Assembly: GCA_020061285.1 (NCBI GenBank) | Contig: JAGUYQ010000173.1 | Location: 1 to 19,688 of the forward strand | Reading direction: 5' to 3' | DNA length: 19,688 bases | From: Betaproteobacteria bacterium | GTDB lineage: Bacteria; Pseudomonadota; Gammaproteobacteria; Burkholderiales; UBA9220 | Shown here: in pieces, positions 6,691 through 14,156 of the stretch | Numbering within the stretch: the first letter of the stretch is position 1 | Layout of the letters: each line of letters starts with the position of its first letter | Notes under the pieces: model-generated | Seen by the model: only the letters and a program-made list of their open reading frames with translations | Databases searched by the model: none | What the model was told of the DNA's origin: nothing | Translations under genes and position numbers: made by a program

Positions 6691-7095
6691 ATGATAGGGG
6701 TATTAATCGTCTCCCACGGCAACCTGGGGGAAAGTCTTATCCAGTGCGCTACCCACGTGCTGGGCGGCCCGGTGCCGCAACTGGAGCAACTCAACGTCAC
6801 CGCCAAGGACGATCCCGGCACGGTGCTGGCGACCTTGCGGGAAATGGTGCAGCGCCTGAACCAGGGCGACGGGGTGCTGATCCTGAGCGACATTTACGGC
6901 GCCACGCCGAGCAACGTGGTGTGCCGCCTGCTGGAGCCGGGCAAGGTGGAGGGCGTGGCGGGGGTCAACCTGCCGATGCTGGTCCGGGCCCTGACCTACC
7001 GCAGCGAACCTTTGCCGATCATGGTGCAGAAGGCCATTTCCGGGGGGGTGGAAGGGGTGTTGCACATCACCAGCGAGGTTTGCCGTGTTGCATGA
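6691..7095 (+). CDS. PTS EIIA component, mannose/fructose (ManX-like) family
   Basis: A 134-residue cytoplasmic phosphocarrier domain of the EIIA-Man type. The phosphorylatable histidine is His9 in VLIVSHGNLGESL, and ILSDIYGATPSNVV (about 64-78) and the GVNLPMLVRAL helix (about 91-101) are standard in the family. It accepts phosphate from HPr. In sugar-transporting systems it passes it to EIIB, but no EIIB, EIIC or EIID is encoded here, so its output is probably regulatory. The ATG has AGAGG eight bases upstream. It overlaps the HPr start and leads a three-gene unit with HPr and EI; the same order beside gshB occurs widely in Betaproteobacteria. Confidence 0.93.
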   Translation: MIGVLIVSHGNLGESLIQCATHVLGGPVPQLEQLNVTAKDDPGTVLATLREMVQRLNQGDGVLILSDIYGATPSNVVCRLLEPGKVEGVAGVNLPMLVRALTYRSEPLPIMVQKAISGGVEGVLHITSEVCRVA

Positions 7096-7354
7096 GGAAA
7101 TCGAGATCATCAACAAGCTCGGCCTGCACGCCCGCGCCTCGGCCAAGCTGACCCAGACCGCGGGCCGCTTCCAGAGCGAGATCTGGCTGTCGCGCAACGG
7201 CAAGCGGGTCAACGCCAAGAGCATCATGGGCGTGATGATGCTGGCGGCGAGCAAGGGCAGCGTCATCGGCATCGAAGCCGAGGGCGCTGACGAGGGCGAC
7301 GCCATGCAGGCCTTGCGGGCGTTGATTGCCGACTGTTTCGGGGAAGAGGAGTAA
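7085..7354 (+). CDS. ptsH: Phosphocarrier protein HPr
   Basis: An 89-residue HPr that carries phosphate from Enzyme I to EIIA. Starting at the GTG at 7085 places the active-site histidine exactly at position 15 (NKLGLHARAS) and the regulatory serine exactly at 46 (AKSIMGVM), both the canonical positions, which supports this start. Ser46 with its surrounding sequence suggests a substrate for HPr kinase/phosphorylase, as known in many Proteobacteria; hprK is not in the window. The gene overlaps the EIIA gene by 11 bases. In Ralstonia the equivalent HPr and EI genes (phbH, phbI) affect polyhydroxybutyrate storage, which hints at a regulatory role. Confidence 0.95.
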   Translation: MLHEEIEIINKLGLHARASAKLTQTAGRFQSEIWLSRNGKRVNAKSIMGVMMLAASKGSVIGIEAEGADEGDAMQALRALIADCFGEEE

Positions 7355-7357
7355 GGG

Positions 7358-9088
7358 ATGAGCTTCTCCCTTCATGGTGTCGGCGTCGGTGGGGGCATTG
7401 CCATCGGCCATGCCCACCTGGTTTCCCACGAAACCCTGGATGTCCTTTACTTCGTCCTGCCCAGCTTCCTGGTGCCTCAGGAGGTGGAGCGTTTCGACCA
7501 GGCCATTGCCGCCACCCGCGCCGAAATGGAAGGCTTGCGCGCCAGCATTCCGTCCACTGCCCCGGCCGAGCTGGCGGCTTTCCTCGACCTGCACCTGATG
7601 ATCCTGGGCGATTCCACCCTGTCCGTGGAGCCGAGGAAAATGATCGAGGAGCAGCGCTGCAACGCCGAGTGGGCCTTGAAGCAGCAGATGGAAGCGCTGA
7701 TCGCCCAGTTCGAGAGCTTCGACGACGCCTACCTGCGGGAGCGCCGCCACGACGTGGTGCAGGTGGTGGAGCGGGTGATGAAGTCCCTCCTCGGCCACCC
7801 CGGTCAGTCCCCCTTCGACGGTGGCAAGGCGAAGGAAAACGCCATCCTGGTGGCCCACGACCTGAGCCCGGCGGACATGATCCTGTTCAAGCAGAACCAG
7901 TTCGCCGCCTTCATCACCGATGTCGGCGGGGCCACCTCCCACACCGCCATTCTCGCCCGCAGCCTCAATATCCCGTCGGTGGTGGCGCTGCACAACGCCC
8001 GCCAACTGATCAACGAGCACGACCTGATCGTCGTCGATGGCACCCAGGGCGTGGTGATCGTCAACCCCGACCGGGCCATCCTCGACGAATACAAGCTGCG
8101 CCAGGAACAGTGGGAACTGGAGCGGCAGAAACTCAAGCGCCTCAAGACCGCCAAGGCCACCACCCTGGACGGCACCCATATCGAACTGCTGGCCAACATC
8201 GAGCTGGCCGAGGACATCGACCAGGTGAAGGCCCACGGCGCCGGCGGCATCGGCCTGTTCAGGAGCGAATTCCTGTTCATGAACCGGGACGACCTGCCCA
8301 CGGAGGACGAGCAGTTCGAGGCCTACCGCAAGGTGGCCAAGGCCATGAAGGGCATGCCGGTCACCATCCGCACCCTCGACCTGGGGGCCGACAAGCAGCC
8401 CCGTTTCGCGGTCCAGACCAGCGACAACCCCGCCCTCGGCCTGCGCGCCATCCGCCTCTGCTTGGCCGAGCCGCAAATGTTTCTCACCCAGTTGCGGGCC
8501 ATCCTGCGCGCCTCCCAGTACGGTGCCATCCAGATTCTGGTGCCGATGCTCACCTCCGTCAGCGAGCTCAACCAGACCCTCGCCCTGGTGGCGCGGGCCA
8601 AGCAGAGCCTGAAGGAAGAGGGCATCCCCTACGACGAGGCCATCAAGCTGGGCGGCATGATCGAGGTGCCGGCGGCGGCCCTGACCGTCAAACCCTTGGC
8701 CAAGAAGCTGGATTTTCTTTCCATCGGCACCAACGACCTGATCCAGTACACCCTGGCCATCGACCGGACCGACGAAGCCGTGGCCCAGCTCTACGATCCT
8801 CTCCATCCCGCCGTGCTGCAACTGGTGGCGGCCACCATCCACACCGGCCGCATGCTCGGCGTGCCGGTGGCGGTCTGCGGCGAGATGGCGGGCGACGCGA
8901 ATCTCACCCGCCTGCTGCTGGGCTTCGGCCTGCGGGAATTCTCCATGCACCCGGCCCACCTCCTGGCGGTGAAGCAGCGGATTCTCAAGACCAACCTGCC
9001 GACGGCCGAGGCCCTGGCGCAGAAGGTGCTCAGGGCCTGGGAGCCGGAAAAGATACTGGCCTTGGTGGACCGCCTGAACGAGGGGTGA
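7358..9088 (+). CDS. ptsI: PTS Enzyme I, phosphoenolpyruvate-protein phosphotransferase
   Basis: A 576-residue Enzyme I, full length, which takes phosphate from phosphoenolpyruvate and passes it to HPr. Domains in order: an N-terminal HPr-binding helical domain, the phosphohistidine domain with His195 in DVGGATSHTAILARS, and the C-terminal PEP-binding TIM barrel with GIGLFRSEFLFM (about 293-304), the IGTNDLIQYTLA segment (about 453-464) and the active cysteine Cys507 in VAVCGEMAGD. The N-terminus has no GAF domain, so it is EI rather than the nitrogen PTS EI(Ntr). The ATG at 7358 follows a GAGGAG ribosome-binding site and is 3 bases after the HPr stop. It completes the EIIA-HPr-EI phosphorelay. 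Confidence 0.96.
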   Translation: MSFSLHGVGVGGGIAIGHAHLVSHETLDVLYFVLPSFLVPQEVERFDQAIAATRAEMEGLRASIPSTAPAELAAFLDLHLMILGDSTLSVEPRKMIEEQRCNAEWALKQQMEALIAQFESFDDAYLRERRHDVVQVVERVMKSLLGHPGQSPFDGGKAKENAILVAHDLSPADMILFKQNQFAAFITDVGGATSHTAILARSLNIPSVVALHNARQLINEHDLIVVDGTQGVVIVNPDRAILDEYKLRQEQWELERQKLKRLKTAKATTLDGTHIELLANIELAEDIDQVKAHGAGGIGLFRSEFLFMNRDDLPTEDEQFEAYRKVAKAMKGMPVTIRTLDLGADKQPRFAVQTSDNPALGLRAIRLCLAEPQMFLTQLRAILRASQYGAIQILVPMLTSVSELNQTLALVARAKQSLKEEGIPYDEAIKLGGMIEVPAAALTVKPLAKKLDFLSIGTNDLIQYTLAIDRTDEAVAQLYDPLHPAVLQLVAATIHTGRMLGVPVAVCGEMAGDANLTRLLLGFGLREFSMHPAHLLAVKQRILKTNLPTAEALAQKVLRAWEPEKILALVDRLNEG

Positions 9089-9128
9089 GAAGCTGTTTAG
9101 AAACCGCAGCGAGCGACCGCGCCGTAGG

Positions 9129-9156
9129 TTTATAAGCGGCTTCTTCGGGATATAAT
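9129..9156 (+). promoter_or_regulatory. metX promoter with -10 box at the start codon
   Basis: TTTATA (9129-9134, 4/6 to the -35 consensus) and a perfect TATAAT (9151-9156) are spaced by 16 bases. Transcription would start at about 9163-9164, on the ATG at 9164. The -10 box overlaps the upstream ATG at 9155, so that ATG cannot be used from this promoter. The mRNA would be leaderless or nearly so. Confidence 0.5.
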
Positions 9157-9163
9157 GGCCGCC

Positions 9164-10303
9164 ATGCACCATCCCAACTCCGTCGGCATCGTCACCCCGC
9201 AAACCGCGCGCTTCGAGGAGCCCCTCACCCTGCGCAGCGGCGCGGTGCTGCCCGGTTTCGAACTGGTGTACGAAACCTACGGCAGCCTCAACGCCGACCG
9301 CTCCAACGCCATCCTCATTTGCCACGCCCTGTCGGGCACCCATCACGTGGCGGGTTTTTACTCGGAGCAGGACAAGAAGCCGGGCTGGTGGGACAACATG
9401 ATCGGCCCCGGCAAGCCCATCGACACGGACAAATACTTCGTCATCGGCGTCAACAACCTGGGCGGCTGCCACGGCTCCACCGGCCCCTCCAGCCCCAACC
9501 CCCATACCGGCAAGCCCTATGGCGCCGACTTCCCGGTGGTGACGGTGGAGGACTGGGTGCTGACCCAATCCCTTCTCGCCGACCGCCTGGGCATCGAGCG
9601 CTTCGCCGCCATCGTCGGCGGCAGCCTGGGGGGCATGCAGGCCCTGCAATGGAGCGTCACCTTTCCCGAGCGGGTGCGCCACGCCCTGGTGATCGCTTCC
9701 GCCCCCGGCCTCACGGCCCAGAACATCGCCTTCAACGACGTGGCCCGGCAGGCGATCCTCACCGATCCGGATTTTCACGGCGGCAATTTCTACGAGCATG
9801 GCGTGGTGCCCCGCCGCGGCCTCCGCCTGGCGCGGATGCTGGGCCACATCACCTACCTCTCCGACGACGTGATGGGGAGCAAGTTCGGCCGCATGCTGCG
9901 CACCGAGGACTTCGGTTTCGGCTACGGGGTGGAATTTGAAATCGAATCCTACCTGCGCTACCAGGGGGACAAGTTCGCCGAGAGCTTCGACGCCAACACC
10001 TACCTGCTGATGACCAAGGCCCTGGACTATTTCGACCCCACCCACCGCCACAAGTGCAGCCTGGCGGAAGCCCTGAAGCCGGCCACGGCGGATTTCCTGG
10101 TGGTGTCCTTCACCACCGACTGGCGCTTCTCGCCGGAGCGCTCACGGGAAATCGTCCAGGCCCTGCTGGATAACCGCCGCCAGGTAAGTTACGCCGAGGT
10201 CACCTCCAGCCACGGCCACGATGCCTTCCTCATGGTGGACGACTATTACCACGGCGTGGTGCGGGCCTACATGGAAAACATTTCCGTCGGGGAGGCGGCA
10301 TGA
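9164..10303 (+). CDS. metX: Homoserine O-acyltransferase MetX
   Basis: Alpha/beta-hydrolase-fold enzyme that acylates homoserine (acetyl- or succinyl-CoA) as the first committed step of methionine synthesis. From the ATG at 9164 it has 379 residues. Catalytic triad: Ser154 in [14 protein letters not shown], Asp319 in FTTDWRFSP, and His352 in SSHGHDAFL. Other family segments: [28 protein letters not shown] and [10 protein letters not shown]. Whether acetyl- or succinyl-CoA is used cannot be settled by name alone, since proteobacterial MetX enzymes of both kinds are known. An in-frame ATG at 9155 would add three residues but lies in the -10 box, and no ribosome-binding site precedes either start. 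It overlaps metW by ATGA. Confidence 0.94.
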   Translation: MHHPNSVGIVTPQTARFEEPLTLRSGAVLPGFELVYETYGSLNADRSNAILICHALSGTHHVAGFYSEQDKKPGWWDNMIGPGKPIDTDKYFVIGVNNLGGCHGSTGPSSPNPHTGKPYGADFPVVTVEDWVLTQSLLADRLGIERFAAIVGGSLGGMQALQWSVTFPERVRHALVIASAPGLTAQNIAFNDVARQAILTDPDFHGGNFYEHGVVPRRGLRLARMLGHITYLSDDVMGSKFGRMLRTEDFGFGYGVEFEIESYLRYQGDKFAESFDANTYLLMTKALDYFDPTHRHKCSLAEALKPATADFLVVSFTTDWRFSPERSREIVQALLDNRRQVSYAEVTSSHGHDAFLMVDDYYHGVVRAYMENISVGEAA

Positions 10304-10914
10304 ACAAGACCATGCTTCCCGCCAGCATCGGCCCCCGCGCCGACTTCGCCCTCATCGCCGGTTGGATCACCCCCGGCGCCCGTGTGCTGGACCTGGGCTG
10401 CGGCGACGGCTCCCTCCTGGCCCATCTGCGCGACGCCCGAGGCGCCGACGGTTACGGGGTGGACATCAGCGACGCCGACATCCTGGCCTGCACCCAAAAG
10501 GGCGTAAACGCCATCCAGATGAACCTGGAGGAAGGCCTGTCCATTTTCGGCGACGACTCCTTCGATTTCGTCATCCTGTCCCAGACCCTGCAAACCGTGA
10601 TGCACGTGGAGGGACTATTGCAGGAAATCCTGCGGGTGGGCAAACAGGGCATCGTCACCTTCCCCAACTTCAGCTACTGGCACCGCCGCTGGCAAATCCT
10701 GATGGGCCACATGCCCGTGTCGGAGGACTTGCCCTACCAGTGGTTCAACACTCCCAACATCCACCTCTGCACGGTCAAGGATTTCGATGCCTTCTGCGAC
10801 AGCCGCAGCATCCGCGTCCTGGAGCGGGCGGTGCTGACCGGCGGCCGTCCGGTGGAGTTCCTGCCCAACCTGCTGGGAAGCCTGGCGGTATACCGTCTCG
10901 GCCGATTGGTCTGA
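10300..10914 (+). CDS. metW: MetW, methionine biosynthesis methyltransferase-like protein
   Basis: A 204-residue class I methyltransferase-fold protein that partners MetX in many Proteobacteria; its partnership with MetX, not methyl transfer, is the best-supported role. The SAM-type glycine loop [12 protein letters not shown] (29-40) and the acidic strand end GYGVDIS follow the N-terminal region, and [20 protein letters not shown] and [19 protein letters not shown] in the second half are hallmark MetW sequences. Length is normal. The ATG overlaps the metX stop, so the pair is translationally coupled. Confidence 0.95.
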   Translation: MNKTMLPASIGPRADFALIAGWITPGARVLDLGCGDGSLLAHLRDARGADGYGVDISDADILACTQKGVNAIQMNLEEGLSIFGDDSFDFVILSQTLQTVMHVEGLLQEILRVGKQGIVTFPNFSYWHRRWQILMGHMPVSEDLPYQWFNTPNIHLCTVKDFDAFCDSRSIRVLERAVLTGGRPVEFLPNLLGSLAVYRLGRLV

Positions 10915-10934
10915 ACTCCCGCCGTCCTCCCGCG

Positions 10935-10962
10935 TCTAATTGTTGAGTGCTTTGCTCAACAA
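10935..10962 (+). promoter_or_regulatory. -10-like box and inverted repeat before the DUF4426 gene
   Basis: TCTAAT (10935-10940, 5/6 to consensus) is followed at once by a perfect 8-bp inverted repeat, TTGTTGAG (10940-10947) and CTCAACAA (10955-10962), with a 7-base spacer. No T-run follows, so it is a poor terminator for metW. It could be an operator at the transcription start or a leader hairpin. No good -35 box was found. Confidence 0.35.
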
Positions 10963-10981
10963 AATGGGAAGGAGAGCGAAA

Positions 10982-11416
10982 ATGAAAAACCTGCTCACAC
11001 TCATCCTGCCGCTGCTGTTCATGGCGGCCGCGCCGGCAGTGGCGGAGCGGTCGCAGACTTTCGGCAACCTCACCGTCCACTACAACGCCATTACCACCGA
11101 TACCCTGACCCCGGACATCGCCCGGGCCTACAACATCACCCGCAGCAAGTACCGGGGGCTGCTCACCGTGTCGGTGCTGCGGCCCAACAAACTCGGCGTC
11201 GGCGAGCCGGTGCCGGCCAAGATCAGCGCCTATGCGGCGAACCTGAGCGAACAGTTGCGCAACATCGACATGCGGGAAATCCGCGAGGGCGGAGCGATCT
11301 ACTACCTCGGCGAATTCAGCATCGCGCCCAGGGAAACGCTGCGCTTCACGCTGAACATCAGCGCGGAAGGGCGCAAGGACAAGCTGGAGTTCCAGCAGGT
11401 GCTGCTGCCTGAGTAG
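10982..11416 (+). CDS. Secreted DUF4426 family protein
   Basis: A 144-residue protein with a clear Sec signal peptide (MKNLLTLILPLLFMAAAPAVA, cleavage likely after residue 21) and a mature DUF4426-like beta-rich domain: QTFGNLTVHYNAITTDTL, then ARAYNITRSKYRGLLTVSV and the LGEFSIAP-x-ETLRFTLNI segment. No catalytic residues are evident and the biochemical function is unknown. The same gene follows metX-metW in other Proteobacteria such as Pseudomonas, so the linkage is conserved even though the protein is periplasmic and the neighbours are cytosolic. The ATG at 10982 has a very strong GGAAGGAG site seven bases upstream, which rules out the earlier in-frame TTG at 10940. It converges on the next gene with only 6 bases between stops. 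Confidence 0.82.
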   Translation: MKNLLTLILPLLFMAAAPAVAERSQTFGNLTVHYNAITTDTLTPDIARAYNITRSKYRGLLTVSVLRPNKLGVGEPVPAKISAYAANLSEQLRNIDMREIREGGAIYYLGEFSIAPRETLRFTLNISAEGRKDKLEFQQVLLPE

Positions 11417-11422
11417 GTAAAG

Positions 11423-12091
11423 TCAGAAGTTCGCCAGGCGGACGAGCCCCAGCACGCCGAAACCGGCCACCATCAGGCCGGCGGTGATGCGGACGGCGGG
11501 CTTTTGCATGAAGGCCTTGATCTGGCGGGCGAAGAGTCCCATGGCCAGCAGGTTGGGCAGGGTGCCGAGGCCGAAGGCCAGCATCAGGGTTCCTCCTTGC
11601 AGGGCGCTGCCGCTGGCCAGGGCCAGCACCAGCACGCTGTACACCAGGCCGCAGGGCAGCCAGCCCCACAGCAGGCCAAGGGCGAAGGACTGGGGAACCG
11701 TTTGTACCGGCAGGAAGTGCTTGGTGTAGGGCTGCAACTGTTTCCACAGCCAGCCGCCGGCCCGTTCGATGTACACCACCGCCTGCCACAGGCCGGCCAG
11801 GTAGAGGCCGAGGGCCACCAGCAGCAGGCTCGCCAAGCCGTAGAGTACTTGCTGCACCGGCAGCACGCCGTTCAGCAGCAGGCCGCCGGAGCCCACCGCC
11901 CCGGCCAGGATGCCGCCGGCGGTATAGCTGACGACGCGCCCGCCGTTGTAGCCGAGGAGAAAGCGCCACGGTGTGGCTTGGCCCGGCAGTTGGAGGGACA
12001 GGGCGCCGACGATGCCGCCGCACATGCCGACGCAGTGGGTGCCGCCCAGGAGGCCGACGAGGAAAGCGGAGATCAGGCTCAACTCAGGCAT
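11423..12091 (-). CDS. TauE/SafE (UreH-like) family membrane protein
   Basis: A 222-residue inner-membrane protein with about six hydrophobic segments (near 5-30, 40-62, 72-103, 132-162, 165-186 and 195-219). It carries the GGTHCVGMCGGIVGAL motif (16-31) and a second LLWGWLPCGLVYS motif near residue 145, typical of the UreH-like subgroup of the sulfite exporter TauE/SafE superfamily. Members of this subgroup are found beside cytochrome oxidase assembly and metal genes and are thought to move metal ions or reductant, with the His/Cys residues as likely ligands; sulfite export is not shown. The start overlaps the end of ampG by 8 bases, and it is last in the xthA-ampG unit. The substrate is unknown. 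Confidence 0.83.
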   Translation of the reverse strand: MPELSLISAFLVGLLGGTHCVGMCGGIVGALSLQLPGQATPWRFLLGYNGGRVVSYTAGGILAGAVGSGGLLLNGVLPVQQVLYGLASLLLVALGLYLAGLWQAVVYIERAGGWLWKQLQPYTKHFLPVQTVPQSFALGLLWGWLPCGLVYSVLVLALASGSALQGGTLMLAFGLGTLPNLLAMGLFARQIKAFMQKPAVRITAGLMVAGFGVLGLVRLANF

Positions 12092-13340
12092 TGGCGGTTT
12101 CCTTGGCGTGCTCCAGCTTGGTGATGTCCTCCTTCAGCCGCCACAGCAGCCACAGGCCCGGCAAGGCCACCAGGAAGGTGAGGAAGAAAAAGGCCACCCA
12201 GCCCACCGCCTCGACGATGTAGCCCGAAGGCGGGCCGACGAATACCCGGCCCACCGCGGCCAGGGCCGACAGCAGCGCGTACTGGGTGGCGGTGTAGCGG
12301 TGGTTGCACAGGGCCATCAGCAGGGCGACGAAGGCCGCCGTGCCCATGCCGCCGCAGAGGTTTTCCACCCCCACCGCCAGCACCATGATGCCGTAGCTCT
12401 TCCCGGCCATGGCCAGGCCCATGAACGTCAGGTTGGAGACGCCCTGGAGGATGCCGAACAGCATCAGGGCCCGGTAAAGCCCCAGGCGGGCCATCAAGGC
12501 GCCGCCGTAGAGGGCGCCGCCGATGGTGGCGAGCATGCCCAGCCCCTTGTTGATGGTGCCCACGTCGGTGGCGGTGAAGCCCACCCCGCGGATGAGAAAG
12601 GCGGTGGTCAGGGTGCCGGCGAAGGCGTCCCCCAGCTTGTAGAGCACGATCAGCAGCAGCAAGGTGGCCGCGCCGTGGCGGGAGAAGAAATCCTTGAGGG
12701 GTCCCCAGACCGCTTCCTCCAGGTCCTTGGGGGGGCGGATGTGGCCGTCCGGCTCCGGGGCGATCCAGGTGGCCAGCATGCCCACCATCATCAGGGACGC
12801 CATCACCCAATAGGTGCTGTGCCAGCCGATCTGATCGGACAGGATCAGGGCCAGGGCCCCCGACACCAGCATGGCGATGCGGTAGCCCAGCACCGATACC
12901 GCCGCCCCCGCCCCCCGTTCCTTCTCGTGCAGCACGTCGGTGCGGTAGGCGTCGATCACGATGTCCTGGGAGGCGGAACTGAAGGAGAGGATGAGGGCCA
13001 GGGCCGCCAGGGCGAAGGGGGCGTTTTCCGGCGACAGGGAGCCCATGGCGGCGATGGCCCCCATCAGCGCCATTTGGGTGGCCAGCATCCAGCCCCGGCG
13101 CCGTCCCAGGAAGGGAGGGACGAAGCGGTCCATGAGGGGCGACCAGAGGAATTTCAGCGTGTAGGGCAGGCCCACCAGGGCGAAGAGGCCGATGGTTTCG
13201 ATGTTCACTCCCGCCACCGCCAGCCAGGCCTGGAGGGTTCCTCCCGACAGGGCCAGGGGCAGGCCGGAGGAGAAACCCAGCAGCATCACCACGCCGATGC
13301 GGCGGTTGCGGAAGACTTCGAGGTAGGAGGCGGCGGCCAT
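12084..13340 (-). CDS. ampG: AmpG-like muropeptide permease
   Basis: A 418-residue major facilitator with about 12 membrane segments. AmpG imports anhydro-muropeptides (GlcNAc-anhydroMurNAc peptides) from the periplasm for cell-wall recycling. Family landmarks: GFSSGLPLALSGGTLQAWL (22-40), YTLKFLWSPLMDR (60-72), LGRRRGWM and the highly typical SASQDIVIDAYRTDVL (121-136), then LGYRIAML. The length is in the single-permease range, without the extra C-terminal extension of E. coli AmpG. The start is 3 bases after the xthA stop, with no obvious ribosome-binding site, so it is probably translationally coupled to xthA. Confidence 0.93.
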   Translation of the reverse strand: MAAASYLEVFRNRRIGVVMLLGFSSGLPLALSGGTLQAWLAVAGVNIETIGLFALVGLPYTLKFLWSPLMDRFVPPFLGRRRGWMLATQMALMGAIAAMGSLSPENAPFALAALALILSFSSASQDIVIDAYRTDVLHEKERGAGAAVSVLGYRIAMLVSGALALILSDQIGWHSTYWVMASLMMVGMLATWIAPEPDGHIRPPKDLEEAVWGPLKDFFSRHGAATLLLLIVLYKLGDAFAGTLTTAFLIRGVGFTATDVGTINKGLGMLATIGGALYGGALMARLGLYRALMLFGILQGVSNLTFMGLAMAGKSYGIMVLAVGVENLCGGMGTAAFVALLMALCNHRYTATQYALLSALAAVGRVFVGPPSGYIVEAVGWVAFFFLTFLVALPGLWLLWRLKEDITKLEHAKETANA

Positions 13341-13343
13341 GGT

Positions 13344-14123
13344 TCAGAAGGCCCAGTCATAGTCGATGGTCAGGGGCGCGTGGTCGCTGAAGCGGGAGTC
13401 CTTCCACACCGCCGCCTCTTTGGCGGTGGCGGCGACGCCGGGGGTGGCGAGCTGGTAGTCGATGCGCCAGCCCACGTTCTTGGCCCAGGCCTGGCCCCGG
13501 TTGGACCACCAGGTGTAGGCCTCGCCGCTGGCGTCGGGGCAGAGGCGGCGGTGGACGTCCACCCAGCCCGCCTCGTTCAGCACTTTGGTCATCCAGGCCC
13601 GCTCCTCGGGCAGGAAGCCGGAGTTCTTCTGGTTGCTCTTCCAGTTCTTGAGGTCGATTTCCTGGTGGGCGATGTTCCAGTCGCCGCAGATGACGATTTC
13701 CCGCCCGCTGTTACGCAGTTCCACCAGATGGGGATAGAACTCGTCCATGAAGTGGAACTTGGCCTCCTGGCGCTCGGGGGAGCTGGAGCCGGAGGGCACG
13801 TAGACCGAGACCACGGACAGATTGCCGAAGTCGGCCCGCACGTAGCGGCCTTCGGCGTCGAAGCCGGGGTGGTTGATGCCCTCGATCACCCGGTCGGGCG
13901 CCTTGCGGCTGTAGAGTCCGACGCCGCTGTAGCCCTTTTTCTCCGCGTAGTGGAAGAAGCCGTGGTAGCCGTCCGGGGCGAGCATGGGCGGCGCCATGTC
14001 GGCGGCCTGGGCTTTAAGCTCCTGGACGCAGACCACGTCCGCGTCCTGTTGTGCCATCCAGTCGAAAAAACCCTTGCTGCTGGCTGAACGAATGCCGTTC
14101 AGATTTGCGGATATAATGCGCAA
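13344..14123 (-). CDS. xthA: Exodeoxyribonuclease III / AP endonuclease (TTG start)
   Basis: A 259-residue Mg-dependent DNA repair nuclease of the exonuclease III family. It cuts 5' of abasic sites and removes 3' blocking groups. Active-site residues visible: Asn7 (ISANLNG), Glu35 (VCVQELK), Tyr108, Asp148 and Asn150 (CGDWNIAH), Asp222 (RIDY) and Asp247-His248 (FSDHAPL). The family N-terminus begins exactly at a TTG (14123-14121) preceded by AAGGA eight bases upstream; no ATG or GTG is suitably placed. It diverges from pyrE with 33 bases between the two starts, and the pyrE -10 box lies within its first codons. It heads the xthA-ampG-TauE/SafE-like unit. Confidence 0.95.
   Translation of the reverse strand: MRIISANLNGIRSASSKGFFDWMAQQDADVVCVQELKAQAADMAPPMLAPDGYHGFFHYAEKKGYSGVGLYSRKAPDRVIEGINHPGFDAEGRYVRADFGNLSVVSVYVPSGSSSPERQEAKFHFMDEFYPHLVELRNSGREIVICGDWNIAHQEIDLKNWKSNQKNSGFLPEERAWMTKVLNEAGWVDVHRRLCPDASGEAYTWWSNRGQAWAKNVGWRIDYQLATPGVAATAKEAAVWKDSRFSDHAPLTIDYDWAF
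14112..14117 (+). promoter_or_regulatory. pyrE -10 box inside the xthA start region
   Basis: A perfect TATAAT lies 39 bases before the pyrE ATG, giving a predicted leader of about 33 bases. It sits within codons 3-4 of the divergent xthA gene. No strong -35 box is seen at 16-18 bases upstream. Transcription from the two genes must overlap. Confidence 0.5.
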
Positions 14124-14156
14124 TGAAGCTATCCTTTTGTTTTGTGCGAGAACCCG

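Noticed and set aside
5325..6893. 522-codon open frame on the minus strand opposite gshB and apbE
   Set aside because: Composition typical of antisense frames in GC-rich DNA; the opposite strand encodes clear GshB and ApbE.
9155..9163. ATG at 9155 as the metX start
   Set aside because: It overlaps the TATAAT box and has no ribosome-binding site; the ATG at 9164 fits the promoter better, although the two differ by only three residues.
7067..10051. Very long open frame on the minus strand opposite HPr, EI and metX
   Set aside because: It is the mirror of GC-rich coding sequence: His/Gly/Val/Asp-rich, no recognisable domain, and it runs across three well-identified genes on the other strand.
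10940..10962. Inverted repeat as a terminator for metW
   Set aside because: No T-run follows on either strand, so standard intrinsic termination is unlikely; kept only as a possible regulatory site.
11423..12091. Naming the TauE/SafE-like protein a sulfite exporter linked to the DsrC-like gene
   Set aside because: The genes are about 10 kb apart on separate units, and the motif fits the UreH-like subgroup, for which sulfite export is not established.
11973..14087. 704-codon open frame on the plus strand opposite ampG and xthA
   Set aside because: Low-complexity Gly/His/Gln-rich translation with no domain, fully antisense to two genes with intact motifs.
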